Numbered from the stretch's first letter, positions 7,816-18,958 are shown. The stretch: 38,994 nucleotides of DNA from Methylophilaceae bacterium (GCA_014190615.1 BJGS01000001.1:1-38994), one strand, 5' to 3'. A program made the numbers and translations. Notes: generated by a model not told the origin, from the letters alone.

Positions 7816-8101
7816 AGAAGTTCTCTTCTACGTTGCTTTTTAGTTTTTGACTTGCATGAAAGGTAACAACACGCCTTGCCTTGATTGGTATTTCTTCACC
7901 TGTTTTTGGATTGCGGCCAGGTCTTTCTGATTTTTTTCTTAATTCAAAATTACCAAAACCGGATAATTTAATGCTGTCGCCATTTTCAAGCGCATTGCGA
8001 ATTTCTTCAAAAAAAGCTTCGACCATGTCTTTGGCCTCACGTTTATTTAAACCTACGCGGTCAAATAATATTTCAGATAAATCTGCTTTAGTTAATGTCA
8101 T
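7799..8101 (-). CDS. ihfA: Integration host factor subunit alpha
   Basis: [73 protein letters not shown]; pheT-ihfA-MerR-tRNA-Pro order. Confidence 0.97.
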   Translation of the reverse strand: MTLTKADLSEILFDRVGLNKREAKDMVEAFFEEIRNALENGDSIKLSGFGNFELRKKSERPGRNPKTGEEIPIKARRVVTFHASQKLKSNVEENFSGKKA

Positions 8102-8136
8102 AACGGCCTACTTTTAAATCGGTATTAAATAAGGGA

Positions 8137-10488
8137 TTAGTTGCGGAGCGTTGCACCAAATTGTTTTTCAAGTAATTCAACGATTTTTGATACAGAAGAA
8201 TCAGCTTCGCTATCAACTAATGTCTTTGAAGTATCCTGCATAAGTATCAGAAATGCAACACTTTTTTTGTTTTCTGGGATGCCTTTCCCTTGATAAACAT
8301 CAAATAATGCCATCTTATTTAAGAAGGGAATTTTGGCCTTATATACAGCATTTAAAATGGCATCGACTTCCACTGACTCATCAATCACGATGGCAATATC
8401 TCGCCTTAGGGGTAAGAATTTAGAGATTTCCTCATATTGGAATGCTTTTTCTTGTAAAAGCTTACTTACTTTTAACTCAAAAAGGTAAGGCGCTTTTGAA
8501 AGAGAAAAGTGTTGCTGCCATTTAGGATGCAATTTCCCAACCCACCCTAATGACTGCCCATCTAAAAAGATTTCTGCGGCCTGACCTGGATGAAGGGCCA
8601 AAGGTGTTTTATCACTACTTTTAAAATTTAATGTTTTCGATGTTAATGCTTCAACATGCGCTTTTATGTCATAAAAATCGACATCCCTTATTTTGTCTGC
8701 CCATTGCTCAGGCATAAAACTTCCGTAAGTTAAGCCTGCAATCACTTCAGTTTCAATAAACTCTTTTTGAGTGCCATGGAATGTTTGGGCCACTTCAAAA
8801 ATATTTAAGCGTGAAATTTGACGATTCAAGTTATAGCTTAATACCTCCAAGTGACTTCCCCATAGGGATGAACGCATCGTCGACATTTGACTTGCAATAG
8901 GATTTTGTAATTGAATGGGATGAAGATTGCCATGCAATGATTTTTCAATCTCATCTTCTATAAAACTATAAGTCACTACTTCATAAAAACCACGTGATGT
9001 TAACGCATCTTTTAGATGGTTGTCCTGTGAGCTCTTTTTTGGAAGCATAGCTTGATGAGTGATAGGATGATGTGAAGGTATTTTGTCATAGCCATATAGC
9101 CGAACAACTTCTTCAATAAGATCTTCTTCGATCGCAATATCAAATCGATAAGATGGGGGCGTGACTTTAAATCCCTCAATCGTTTTATTAACTTCAAAGC
9201 CTAACTCATGAAATATATGTTCAACATCTTGACTCGGGACTTCGATACCTAAAATAGCATTGAGCTTTTTAAGTCTTAGGTGAATTTGATTGCGAAGAGG
9301 AAGTGTGTTGATAACTTCAGTAATTTCTCCAGCCTCACCACCACAATATTCAAGTATGAGAGAAGTTGCACGCTCAAGCGCTTGACGTGTATTTGCAAAA
9401 TCCACACCGCGCTCAAAACGGTAAGAAGAATCTGTAGATAAATTATATGCTCTCGCTTTTCCTGCAATAACAACGGGATTAAAAAAAGCGCTCTCTAGGA
9501 AAATTGTTTTGGTAAGTTCTGTGACTGAAGATGGCATGCCACCCATCACACCTGCAAACGCAATCGCGCCATGATTATCTGCAATCACTAAATCTTTTTT
9601 AGATAATTTAACTTTTGTATCATTTAGTAAATGAATAGGCTCTTCATTTTTGGCGTAGCGCACTGAAATATCACCTTGTAATTTGTCATGATCAAATGCA
9701 TGAAGTGGCTGGCCAATTTCAAGTAATACATAATTGGTAATATCAACAATGGGACTAATTGATTTGATATTAGATCGCTCAAGTCGTGAAGCCATCCAAT
9801 CAGGTAATTTTTTTGTGTTATCAATATTTTTAATAATGCGCCCACAATAACGCGGGCATGCAGTTTTTTCTTCAACAGCGACTATTTTTTTATCGCTATG
9901 TTGTATTGGATTCACATTATAAATAACGGGGGTGACTTCTGACTCCAAGATTGCAGCTACTTCTCTTGCAACACCCCAGATACTTAAGCAATCACTTCGA
10001 TTGGGTGTTAATTTTAAAGTTGTAATCTGATCATTGAGGTCAAGCGCAATTCTTACATCGGTGCCATTTTTTAAATCATGTCTCATTTCTAAAATGCCCT
10101 CTGCCTCTTCGCTCAATCCTAATTCTTTCAAAGAACAAAGCATGCCGAATGATTCAACACCTCGAACTTTAGCTTCTTTGATATCAATGGCAGGTAATTT
10201 AGCGCCTACTAAAGCACATGCCACTTTAATACCCTGTCTTGCGTTGGCTGCACCACATACAATTTGTAATGTTTGATTGCCGATATTGACATCACAGACT
10301 TGAAGTCGGTCTGCGTCAGGATGTTTTTTAATGCCAACAATTTCACCCACGACCACATGACTAAAAGATGAGCCAAGAGGTTGGGAATCATCGACATCAA
10401 GGCCTGCCATAATCATGACATGATTAAGTGCATCACTATCGAGTGATGTATTTACATAAGACCTTAACCAGTTTTCAGAAAATTGCAT
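8137..10488 (-). CDS. pheT: Phenylalanine-tRNA ligase beta subunit
   Basis: 783 aa; MQFSENWLRSYVN, tRNA-binding domain, B3/B4, C-terminal anticodon-binding domain; next to pheS. Confidence 0.98.
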   Translation of the reverse strand: MQFSENWLRSYVNTSLDSDALNHVMIMAGLDVDDSQPLGSSFSHVVVGEIVGIKKHPDADRLQVCDVNIGNQTLQIVCGAANARQGIKVACALVGAKLPAIDIKEAKVRGVESFGMLCSLKELGLSEEAEGILEMRHDLKNGTDVRIALDLNDQITTLKLTPNRSDCLSIWGVAREVAAILESEVTPVIYNVNPIQHSDKKIVAVEEKTACPRYCGRIIKNIDNTKKLPDWMASRLERSNIKSISPIVDITNYVLLEIGQPLHAFDHDKLQGDISVRYAKNEEPIHLLNDTKVKLSKKDLVIADNHGAIAFAGVMGGMPSSVTELTKTIFLESAFFNPVVIAGKARAYNLSTDSSYRFERGVDFANTRQALERATSLILEYCGGEAGEITEVINTLPLRNQIHLRLKKLNAILGIEVPSQDVEHIFHELGFEVNKTIEGFKVTPPSYRFDIAIEEDLIEEVVRLYGYDKIPSHHPITHQAMLPKKSSQDNHLKDALTSRGFYEVVTYSFIEDEIEKSLHGNLHPIQLQNPIASQMSTMRSSLWGSHLEVLSYNLNRQISRLNIFEVAQTFHGTQKEFIETEVIAGLTYGSFMPEQWADKIRDVDFYDIKAHVEALTSKTLNFKSSDKTPLALHPGQAAEIFLDGQSLGWVGKLHPKWQQHFSLSKAPYLFELKVSKLLQEKAFQYEEISKFLPLRRDIAIVIDESVEVDAILNAVYKAKIPFLNKMALFDVYQGKGIPENKKSVAFLILMQDTSKTLVDSEADSSVSKIVELLEKQFGATLRN

Positions 10489-10500
10489 GTATAAGTATCT

Positions 10501-11484
10501 TTAAATAAATTGCTGAAGAAAACGTAAATCATTATTAAAAAAGTGACGTAAATCTTGAACGCCATAACGCAACATCGTTAACCGTTCAACGCCTAATCCA
10601 AAAGCAAACCCTTGATATTGATTTGAATCAATACCTACATGTTTAAAAACTTCTGGATGCACCATGCCACAGCCGCCAATTTCTAACCAACCGCCTTTCC
10701 AAGTCATATCCATTTCAGCAGAGGGCTCTGTAAATGGAAAGTAAGAGGGTCTGAAACGTACTTTCAAATCTTTATTCTCAAAAAAGTTTTGTAAGAAATC
10801 TTCAATCACGCCTTTAAGATCAGCGAAGCTCACTTGTTGATCTACCCATAAACCTTCTACTTGATGAAACATGGGTGAATGCGTTGCGTCTGAATCGACT
10901 CGATAGACACGACCAGGTGAAATAATTTTCAATGGTGGTTTATTTTTTTCTAAATGACGAATTTGTACAGGCGATGTATGTGTTCTGAGCACAAAAGATT
11001 CATCGATATAAAATGTATCATGCATCGCACGTGCAGGATGCGACTCAGGAATATTGAGCGCAGTAAAATTATAAAAATCGGATTCAATTTGGGGTCCGTA
11101 CGCCACTGAAAAACCAATCGAGTGAAATAGTGACTCAATGCGATGGAGTGTTTGTGTAACTGGATGTAAACTGCCACGCTCTTCTTTTCTTGAAGGAAGA
11201 GTAACGTCTAAAGATTCTTCCGCAAGTTGTTTTGCTTGTGACTCATTTAAAATTGCTTGACGTTTTTTTTCTAGCGCTTCTTCAACGCCTTGCTTAACGA
11301 CATTAATCTCAGCACCTACTTTAGGTCTTTCCTCTGCAGATAATTTTCCTAATGATTTAAGGGCATCTGTTAAGAAGCCATTTTTTCCTAAGTATTTAGC
11401 TTTCGCTTGATCGAGATCCGTCAAAGACTGGCATTGATCAAAGTCTTTTTGAGCTTCTTTTAAGGTATGGTCGAGATTATTCAT
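10501..11484 (-). CDS. pheS: Phenylalanine-tRNA ligase alpha subunit
   Basis: [53 protein letters not shown] class II core; [17 protein letters not shown]. Confidence 0.98.
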   Translation of the reverse strand: MNNLDHTLKEAQKDFDQCQSLTDLDQAKAKYLGKNGFLTDALKSLGKLSAEERPKVGAEINVVKQGVEEALEKKRQAILNESQAKQLAEESLDVTLPSRKEERGSLHPVTQTLHRIESLFHSIGFSVAYGPQIESDFYNFTALNIPESHPARAMHDTFYIDESFVLRTHTSPVQIRHLEKNKPPLKIISPGRVYRVDSDATHSPMFHQVEGLWVDQQVSFADLKGVIEDFLQNFFENKDLKVRFRPSYFPFTEPSAEMDMTWKGGWLEIGGCGMVHPEVFKHVGIDSNQYQGFAFGLGVERLTMLRYGVQDLRHFFNNDLRFLQQFI

Positions 11485-11504
11485 TGACTATCATTTTAAT
11501 AAAA

Positions 11505-11529
11505 AAAAGGAGGCTAGAAGCCTCCTTTT
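11505..11529 (-). terminator. Intrinsic terminator or attenuator hairpin between rplT and pheS
   Basis: Perfect 10-bp stem AAAAGGAGGC/GCCTCCTTTT with a 5-nt loop, followed on the minus strand by a T-run. Confidence 0.8.
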
Positions 11530-11544
11530 AAAAATTAATATTTT

Positions 11545-11907
11545 TTATGCTGCTCCTGAACCAGATTTAGCAATTTCGACAAACTTAGCAAAAGCTGCTT
11601 TATCGAATACTGCCATATCTGCCAATACCTTACGATCCACTTCAACCGAAGCTTTCTTAAGGCCATTCATGAAACGGCTATAGGTAAGACCACATTCACG
11701 CGATGCAGCGTTAATACGCGCAATCCATAGTGTTCTAAATTGACGTTTTTTCTGACGACGGTCACGGTATGCATACTGACCCGCTTTCATCACTGCTTGT
11801 TTAGCTATACGGTATACATTCTTACGACGACCGCGATAACCCTTAGCAAGTGCTAAAACTTTTTTATGTTTCGCTCTAGCGGTGACACCACGTTTTACTC
11901 TAGGCAT
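11545..11907 (-). CDS. rplT: 50S ribosomal protein L20
   Basis: [51 protein letters not shown]. Confidence 0.99.
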   Translation of the reverse strand: MPRVKRGVTARAKHKKVLALAKGYRGRRKNVYRIAKQAVMKAGQYAYRDRRQKKRQFRTLWIARINAASRECGLTYSRFMNGLKKASVEVDRKVLADMAVFDKAAFAKFVEIAKSGSGAA

Positions 11908-11917
11908 ATTATTCCCC

Positions 11918-12115
11918 TTATTGAGTTGGCATCATCGCGCGAACGCGTTTGATATCGGTTGCAGAAATGAGGACAGTGCCTCTGAGATTACGTTTTTGTT
12001 TCGTTGTTTTTTTGGTCAGGATATGACGTAAATGAGAACGCGTTCTCTTTACTAAACCGCTTCCTAAAAACTTGAAGCGCTTTTTCGCACCACTTTTTGT
12101 TTTCATTTTTGGCAT
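11918..12115 (-). CDS. rpmI: 50S ribosomal protein L35
   Basis: [46 protein letters not shown]. Confidence 0.98.
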   Translation of the reverse strand: MPKMKTKSGAKKRFKFLGSGLVKRTRSHLRHILTKKTTKQKRNLRGTVLISATDIKRVRAMMPTQ

Positions 12116-12170
12116 TTTGATCTCCTTAGTTAGAGTAGTAAGAGTGCTTAGGCATGCCGTTTAAGCCGTA

Positions 12171-12725
12171 TCACTCAGAAACTTTTGCTTCAGTGGTTTT
12201 TGTTTTAACCTTTTTTTGCGGGGCTAAAACCATCACCATTTGTCGACCTTCCATTTTCGGAAATTGTTCGACGACTGCATAATCTAGTAAATCTTGTTCC
12301 ACACGTTTTAAAATTGCTAAACCATATTCTTGATGCGTAATTTCTCGACCTCTAAAACGTAAGGTAATTTTTGCCTTATCGCCATCTGAGAGGAACCCAA
12401 TGAGGTTTCGTATTTTGATGTTGTAATCACCATCATCTGTTCCCGGTCTAAACTTTACTTCTTTAATCTTGACCTGCTTTTGTTTCAAGCGAGTTTCGTG
12501 TTGCTTTTTACTTTCTGCATATTTAAATTTACCGTAATCGAGTAACCGACATACGGGGGGTAAGGCTTGTGGAGCAATTTCCACCAAATCAATATCTATC
12601 TCTTCTGCTTTTGCAAATGCCTCAGCTAGTGTCACTATGCCAAGCGCTTCGCCGTTTACGCCAATTAATCGAATTTCTGGAGCTGTAATATCCCCGTTAA
12701 TTCTGACTTCTTTCTCTTGAGCGAT
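12171..12725 (-). CDS. infC: Translation initiation factor IF-3, likely starting at ATC
   Basis: Extending the track ORF (GTG at 12635) upstream gives (ATC)[43 protein letters not shown], the conserved IF3 N-terminus; SD aggggA lies 6-7 nt before the ATC. Confidence 0.9.
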   Translation of the reverse strand: MAQEKEVRINGDITAPEIRLIGVNGEALGIVTLAEAFAKAEEIDIDLVEIAPQALPPVCRLLDYGKFKYAESKKQHETRLKQKQVKIKEVKFRPGTDDGDYNIKIRNLIGFLSDGDKAKITLRFRGREITHQEYGLAILKRVEQDLLDYAVVEQFPKMEGRQMVMVLAPQKKVKTKTTEAKVSE

Positions 12726-12771
12726 AACAAATCCCCTGTAAATATAAAAGAAAAACCGCGCTACCTGATCA

Positions 12772-14679
12772 CTAGACTTTAGTTTGAACTTCCTGATTTA
12801 GTCGATCAATCAATAACTTAATCGACATGGATCCTAAGTCTTCGCCTTTTCGGGTTCGCACGGCAACTTGCCCAGCTTCCATTTCCTTTTCTCCTACAAT
12901 TAAGAGATAAGGAATCTTTTGTAAGCTATGTTCGCGTATTTTATAGGTTATTTTCTCATTTCTCAAGTCAGAATCGCATCGGATGTGGTTTTTCTTGAGT
13001 TCATCCATGACTTTTGAGGCGTAGTCTGCGTGTGCGTCAGCAATATTGAGGATAACTGCTTGTGTTGGGGCAAGCCAAAGGGGCATGGCACCTGAGTAAT
13101 GCTCAATGAGAATCCCGATAAAACGCTCCATAGACCCTACTATCGCCCGATGAAGCATGACAGGATGCTTGCGGCTATTGTCTTCAGTGACATATTCGGC
13201 ACCTAGGCGCTCTGGCAGGTTAAAGTCGAGCTGGATTGTGCCGCATTGCCAAAGACGGCTTAAACTATCTTTAAGGGTAAATTCGATCTTAGGGCCATAA
13301 AAAGCCCCCTCTCCCGGTTGAAGGTCAAATTCAAGCTTATTTTCAAGCAAAGCAGCTTTTAGGGCGGTTTCAGCCTTATCCCAAGTCTCGTCTGAACCTA
13401 CACGCTTTTCAGGACGGGTAGACAATTTAACCAAAACATCCTTAAATCCAAAGTCTTGGTAGGCCTTATAAAGCATGATGATAAATTTAGCGACTTCATC
13501 CTTAATTTGTTCTTCGGTGCAAAAAATATGAGCATCATCTTGGGTAAACTCTCGAACACGCATTAAGCCATGAAGCGATCCTGAAGGCTCATTGCGATGG
13601 CATGAACCGAATTCTGCAAGTCTTAAAGGCAGCTCACGATAACTATGCAGTGCATTATTAAAAATTTGAATGTGTCCAGGGCAATTCATAGGCTTAACTG
13701 CATAATCTCTATTTTCAGAAGAAGTCGTAAACATATTGTCCCGATAGTTCTGCCAATGCCCTGATTTTTCCCATAAGGACTTATCCATCACGGTAGGCGT
13801 CTTAACTTCCTGATATCCAAAATCTAAAAACATTTTGCGCATGTAATGTTCAACTTCAAGCCAAATTGACCATCCTTTAGGATGCCAGAACACCATGCCG
13901 GGTGCTTCATCTTGCATGTGAAATAAATCGAGTTGTTTGCCTAATTTACGGTGATCTCTTTTTTCTGCTTCTTCCAACATAAAGAGATAATTTTGTAAGT
14001 CCTCTTTATTCGTCCAAGCAGTGCCATAGATTCTTTGTAGCATTTCATTTTTAGAATCTCCACGCCAATAAGCACCGGCGACCTTCATTAATTTAAATAC
14101 TTTTAATTTACCAGTCGATGGCACATGGGGGCCTCGACAAAGATCTGTAAATTCACCTTCGGTATACAAAGAAACTTCCTGATCTGCGGGGATCGATTCG
14201 ATAATTTCAGCTTTATAATTTTCTTTAATTGATTTGAAGTATTGAACTGCGTCATTCCGTGGCATGACTTTTCGTGTAATAGGTAAATCGCGATTCGCGA
14301 TTTCCGTCATTTTTTTTTCAATTTTTTCTAAATCTTCAGGTGTGAAAGGTCTTTGATATGAAAAGTCATAATAAAACCCTTGATCAATCACAGGGCCAAT
14401 AGTGACTTGTGCATCTGGAAATAATTCTTTAACGGCGTAAGCTAAAAGATGCGCTGTTGAATGACGAATGACCTCAAGTCCTTCAGGATTTTTGTCAGTG
14501 ATAATTGCAAGATCGCTATCCTCACGAATCACAAATGAAAGATCAACTAGCTGATTGTTGACAAGGCCAGCAAGGGCAGCACGCGCAAGGCCAGCACCAA
14601 TATTTTGTGCAACCTCTGCAACAGTCACATCACTTTCGAATTGTCGCTTAGACCCGTCTGGTAATCTTATTTCAGGCAT
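12772..14679 (-). CDS. thrS: Threonine-tRNA ligase
   Basis: 635 aa with TGS, editing ([34 protein letters not shown]) and class II catalytic domains. Confidence 0.99.
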   Translation of the reverse strand: MPEIRLPDGSKRQFESDVTVAEVAQNIGAGLARAALAGLVNNQLVDLSFVIREDSDLAIITDKNPEGLEVIRHSTAHLLAYAVKELFPDAQVTIGPVIDQGFYYDFSYQRPFTPEDLEKIEKKMTEIANRDLPITRKVMPRNDAVQYFKSIKENYKAEIIESIPADQEVSLYTEGEFTDLCRGPHVPSTGKLKVFKLMKVAGAYWRGDSKNEMLQRIYGTAWTNKEDLQNYLFMLEEAEKRDHRKLGKQLDLFHMQDEAPGMVFWHPKGWSIWLEVEHYMRKMFLDFGYQEVKTPTVMDKSLWEKSGHWQNYRDNMFTTSSENRDYAVKPMNCPGHIQIFNNALHSYRELPLRLAEFGSCHRNEPSGSLHGLMRVREFTQDDAHIFCTEEQIKDEVAKFIIMLYKAYQDFGFKDVLVKLSTRPEKRVGSDETWDKAETALKAALLENKLEFDLQPGEGAFYGPKIEFTLKDSLSRLWQCGTIQLDFNLPERLGAEYVTEDNSRKHPVMLHRAIVGSMERFIGILIEHYSGAMPLWLAPTQAVILNIADAHADYASKVMDELKKNHIRCDSDLRNEKITYKIREHSLQKIPYLLIVGEKEMEAGQVAVRTRKGEDLGSMSIKLLIDRLNQEVQTKV

Positions 14680-14758
14680 AGTTGAATTGAGTAATTAGAA
14701 TGCATCATTTTATAAGCTTTTCTGCCTTCTTGATAGCTTGAACAATGAAGCAAGAAAT

Positions 14759-14835
14759 TGGTAGGCGCGATTGGACTCGAACCAACGACCCCCACCATGT
14801 CAAGGTGGTGCTCTAACCAGCTGAGCTACGCGCCT
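14759..14835 (-). tRNA. tRNA-Val(GAC)
   Basis: Reverse complement AGGCGCGTAGCTCAGCTGGTTAGAGCACCACCTTGACATGGTGGGGGTCGTTGGTTCGAGTCCAATCGCGCCTACCA. Confidence 0.97.
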
Positions 14836-14875
14836 AAAGAATTTAGGAGTTTGGATTCTATCCTATTGAAGAACC

Positions 14876-15724
14876 CTAATCAATCATCGCTTCGTAACCA
14901 TGCGTAAAATCAGGGTACTTCAATGTGAATCCAGTTTCATTTAATAAAATAGATCTTAATTGCTTACCCCCTTCAATGATAGGCAATTCGACAGTATCAA
15001 TCGACAATTGAAGACGCTTTCTAATCCACATTAATACATCATATTGTTTTGTGGGTACCCCATCAGTAACAACATAAAGTGGCTCGACAGATTTATGAGT
15101 GAGAACCTGTTTCATGAGAAATACAATAAAGCGAGCACCATCTTCTTCATGAATGCGATTAGACCAGTTGTTTGTCGCAGGCCAATTACCAGGGTTGCTT
15201 TGGGCTAATTGAATCATACGAGTACGATTAGGACCGTATATTCCTGAGAGGCGCAATACAGTGGCCTTACTTTTTAATTGCTGAGTAATTATTTCAGCCT
15301 CCATTAAAGCTTCACCGCCATAATCGGCAGGCTCTGCTTTATCCAATTCATTTAAAATCTTCGTTGTTTTCTGGCCATAAACTCTTGTGCTTGAAATAAA
15401 GAAAAGATGTTTGAAATTTTTGAGCTGTAAAATAGCTTCATAAGTTTTTTTGATGCCATTCACATAATGCTCTTGATAACTTTCAACTGATTGCGTATCT
15501 GCGGAGACTGTATAGACAATAATTTCAGGTTCAATTGATTTAATCATACCAATCGCCTCAGTCTTTAAAATATCGACCTGGTGCATCTCGATAGAGGGAG
15601 GAGATTTTTTTAAACTTCGACTAAAGCCATATGTTTTAAACATAAGAGGATCAATATTTTTTGCAATTGCGAAACCTAATTGACCGCAACCTATGATTAA
15701 AACTTTAAGAGGTACTATTTCCAA
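14876..15724 (-). CDS. NAD-dependent epimerase/dehydratase family protein (YeeZ-like)
   Basis: VLIIGCGQLGFAIAKNI, FISSTRVYGQ, VLRLSGIYGPNRTRMI. Confidence 0.85.
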   Translation of the reverse strand: MEIVPLKVLIIGCGQLGFAIAKNIDPLMFKTYGFSRSLKKSPPSIEMHQVDILKTEAIGMIKSIEPEIIVYTVSADTQSVESYQEHYVNGIKKTYEAILQLKNFKHLFFISSTRVYGQKTTKILNELDKAEPADYGGEALMEAEIITQQLKSKATVLRLSGIYGPNRTRMIQLAQSNPGNWPATNNWSNRIHEEDGARFIVFLMKQVLTHKSVEPLYVVTDGVPTKQYDVLMWIRKRLQLSIDTVELPIIEGGKQLRSILLNETGFTLKYPDFTHGYEAMID

Positions 15725-16002
15725 AGCGTTTTAAAAATAAATCCAGGAAAAGAAAAAACTAAAAACAAAAAGAAAGTCACTGCATAAAATTCCCATGCTT
15801 GTGATTGAATATGACCTACAACTTGAAGCTCAGTGAAAAGTGCAATACCGCCCGTTAGAAAATATAGAATCACCACTTCAAGCAAAGAAAAGAAAAAAGG
15901 CTTTTTATGTGATGGAAATTTTTTTACAAAAAGAAAGTCACTAAACATCCATGGAATATTAGCCATGATGATACTAATAAGAATAAGAATCCATTGTGTC
16001 AT
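15715..16002 (-). CDS. DUF2818-like small membrane protein downstream of nuoN
   Basis: 95 aa with three hydrophobic segments; start codon directly follows the nuoN stop. Confidence 0.75.
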   Translation of the reverse strand: MTQWILILISIIMANIPWMFSDFLFVKKFPSHKKPFFFSLLEVVILYFLTGGIALFTELQVVGHIQSQAWEFYAVTFFLFLVFSFPGFIFKTLWK

Positions 16003-17454
16003 TTAATGAAAACTCAAAGCTACAGCTTGGGTTGTAGCTTCCATAAATGTGTGAGGAACTAAACCAATTACTAAAAGTGCTAACGCATTAGTTGAAAGTA
16101 TCCATTGCATATCAATTGGGACCTCAATATTGTTTTTTAATTTTGGCTCATCAAAATACATAAGCTTTACGATTCTCATGTAATAGAACATACCCACTAA
16201 AGCCATCAATACTGCATATACGACAAAGCCAGCAAAACCTGCATCAAGTGCAGCTTGCAACACCATAAACTTAGCATAAAATCCAATCGTGGGTGGAATA
16301 CCCGCCATACTTAACATCGTAATTAACATAAGAAAAGCATACCAAGGATTTCTCTTATTTAATCCTTTAAAATCTTCAAGTGTTTGGCAGTCAAAATTCT
16401 TGCTAGACATCATCATAAGAACTGCAAATGAAACTAGCGTCATAAACATATAACTGACCACATAAAATAAACTTGATGCATAACCATTAAGCGAACCACT
16501 CATCAAGCCAAAAAGAATAAAACCAATATGTGAAATAGTAGAGTAGGCATACATACGTTTAATATTTGTTTGTGCAATCGCAGTTATATTTCCAATACCA
16601 ATAGAAAGAATGGCCATGATGAGCATCATTTGCTTCCAATCTACCATCATCGACTGAAGTCCATCACCTAATAAGCGAAGAGTAATCGCAAAAGCTGCAA
16701 GTTTTGGTACTGAACTAATGAGCATTGCAATCGATGAAGGTGAGCCCTCGTATACATCAGGAACCCACATTTGAAATGGTACTGCGCCTAATTTAAATGC
16801 TAGCCCTGCCACCACAAATACAAGACCTAATACAAGAATGGCATGATCCATAGGATGATTTAATAGGGACGCTGCAATCACACTTAAATCTAAACTTGAA
16901 GTCGCACCATAGATCATGGACATGCCATAAAGAAGCAGGCCTGATGCAAGTGCGCCTAATACGAAATATTTAATGGCAGACTCTGTTGCTTTTTGATTGT
17001 CACGATCAAGGGCTGTAAGAGAATATAAACATAACGATAGAAGCTCTAAGCCCATATACACTAAAAGCATATTGTGACTTGAGATCATAATCATCATGCC
17101 AAGCAATGCAAAAAGCACAAGGGAAAAATATTCTCCCCGATATAAGTCACGATCTTTCATATAAGATCGGCTATAGAAAAAAATCAGTGACGTTCCCATA
17201 TAACTCATCATTTTTAAAAGATCCGCTAACCCATCACGGACAAACATGTTTGAAAAAGCAAATTGTGTTTCATGATTAAAATGCTGGCTTGTTAAATAAG
17301 CGCCACCTAATAAAGTCAATTGAGACAATGCAAAAATAATCCAACGAGAAGATGGCTTAATAAATAAATCTGTCATAAGCACAATCATAGCCATAGAAAG
17401 AACAAAGACTTCTGGGAGGATCAATGAAATATCAGATTGAATAAATTGATTCAT
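16003..17454 (-). CDS. nuoN: NADH-quinone oxidoreductase subunit N
   Basis: Proton-pumping antiporter-like subunit; LLVYMGLELLSLCLYSLTALDR; last of the nuo order. Confidence 0.97.
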   Translation of the reverse strand: MNQFIQSDISLILPEVFVLSMAMIVLMTDLFIKPSSRWIIFALSQLTLLGGAYLTSQHFNHETQFAFSNMFVRDGLADLLKMMSYMGTSLIFFYSRSYMKDRDLYRGEYFSLVLFALLGMMIMISSHNMLLVYMGLELLSLCLYSLTALDRDNQKATESAIKYFVLGALASGLLLYGMSMIYGATSSLDLSVIAASLLNHPMDHAILVLGLVFVVAGLAFKLGAVPFQMWVPDVYEGSPSSIAMLISSVPKLAAFAITLRLLGDGLQSMMVDWKQMMLIMAILSIGIGNITAIAQTNIKRMYAYSTISHIGFILFGLMSGSLNGYASSLFYVVSYMFMTLVSFAVLMMMSSKNFDCQTLEDFKGLNKRNPWYAFLMLITMLSMAGIPPTIGFYAKFMVLQAALDAGFAGFVVYAVLMALVGMFYYMRIVKLMYFDEPKLKNNIEVPIDMQWILSTNALALLVIGLVPHTFMEATTQAVALSFH

Positions 17455-18957
17455 TTATATATCCATTGGTAATGATGTGACAGGTTTCATAAGATGTATA
17501 TGCTCTAAAAATTGAACCGTCGTCGCATTTGTCATATCCGTAATTATTTTAGGATAAACACCTATTAAAATAATAAGGATCGCTAATACCGAAAGAATAA
17601 AAAATTCACGCCATGAAATATCTTCTAATGATTTAATTTTTTGATTGCGTACCTCACCATAAAAGACTCGCTTGACCATCCATAATGAATACGCTGCACC
17701 AAAAATAAGTGATGTTGCTGCAATGAGCGCGATCCAGAAGTTATTTTGCATAGCGCTCATAATAACCATAAATTCACCAACAAACCCTGAAGTGCCTGGA
17801 AGGCCACAATTTGCCATAGCAAAAAATACTGCAAAGGCAGCAAAAGTAGGCATCGCATGAATTACGCCGCCATAATCTGCGATTTGTCTGGTATGTAATC
17901 TGTCATATAAAACACCAACAGATAAAAACATAGCTGCTGAAATAAATCCATGCGAAATCATTTGAACATAAGCGCCCTCAATACCGATTGCGTTAAACAT
18001 AAAAAGACCTAAAGTTACAAAACCCATATGTGATATTGAAGAATATGCAATGAGCTTTTTCATATCTTTTTGTACAATCGCAATAAGTGCAATATACAAA
18101 ATAGCAATCAGCGACAAAGTCACCATAAAATCTTTTAAATAAAATGCAGCTTCAGGTGCTATCGGCATTGCAAAGCGCATGAAGCTATATGCACCTAATT
18201 TCAACATTACAGCTGCCAAAACCACAGAGCCTCCTGTAGGCGCTTCTACGTGCGCGTCAGGCAACCATGTATGTAGGGGCCACATAGGAATTTTGACTGC
18301 AAACGCCATAAATAAAGCTAAGAAAATAAGGATCTGAGGATACAAGCCAAGTCCGGCATTATAAAAATTAACTATTTCGAACGAATGCGTATGTAAGTAG
18401 AGATAAATAAATGCTACTAACATCAATAAAGAACCTAAGACAGTATATAAAAAGAATTTAATTGTGGCGTAAATCCGATTAGGTCCGCCCCAAATACCTA
18501 TCACCAAGAACATAGGTATAAGCATGGCTTCCCAAAAGATATAGTAGAGCATGGCATCGAGCGCACTAAATACACCTATCATAAGACCCGACATGATTAA
18601 AAAGGCCGCCATGTATTGAGCCACACGATCTTCTATGGACGTCCATGATGCAATAACAACAATCATAGTTGTAAAGCTTGTGAGAAGAATTAGAGGAATC
18701 GCGAAACCATCTACACCTAAATGATAATTAATATGAAATGCGGGAATCCAATGAAAAAATTCCTGAAATTGAAATTGTCCAAAAGAAAAATCGAAAGATG
18801 AGTAAAGCGGTAATGTAATTAAAAAAGAAATGATACTGCTTATGAGTGATAACCATTTAGCTTGCGTATTACTCAACTTTGAACTTAACAAGAGTATTAA
18901 GCCGCCTAAAAATACAGGAGTCCAAATTGAATAACTTAATATGTGCGTTAAATTCAT
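17455..18957 (-). CDS. nuoM: NADH-quinone oxidoreductase subunit M
   Basis: YHLGVDGFAIPLILLT, FWEAMLIPMFLVIGIWGG, MWPLHTWLPDAHVEAPTGGSVVLAAVMLKLG. Confidence 0.98.
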   Translation of the reverse strand: MNLTHILSYSIWTPVFLGGLILLLSSKLSNTQAKWLSLISSIISFLITLPLYSSFDFSFGQFQFQEFFHWIPAFHINYHLGVDGFAIPLILLTSFTTMIVVIASWTSIEDRVAQYMAAFLIMSGLMIGVFSALDAMLYYIFWEAMLIPMFLVIGIWGGPNRIYATIKFFLYTVLGSLLMLVAFIYLYLHTHSFEIVNFYNAGLGLYPQILIFLALFMAFAVKIPMWPLHTWLPDAHVEAPTGGSVVLAAVMLKLGAYSFMRFAMPIAPEAAFYLKDFMVTLSLIAILYIALIAIVQKDMKKLIAYSSISHMGFVTLGLFMFNAIGIEGAYVQMISHGFISAAMFLSVGVLYDRLHTRQIADYGGVIHAMPTFAAFAVFFAMANCGLPGTSGFVGEFMVIMSAMQNNFWIALIAATSLIFGAAYSLWMVKRVFYGEVRNQKIKSLEDISWREFFILSVLAILIILIGVYPKIITDMTNATTVQFLEHIHLMKPVTSLPMDI

Positions 18958-18958
18958 C

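Noticed and set aside
7881-8117. Plus-strand ORF antisense to ihfA
   Set aside because: Shadow ORF of a conserved gene.
9012-11177. Several 60-80 aa ORFs inside pheT and pheS on both strands
   Set aside because: Overlap highly conserved synthetase genes; no independent evidence.
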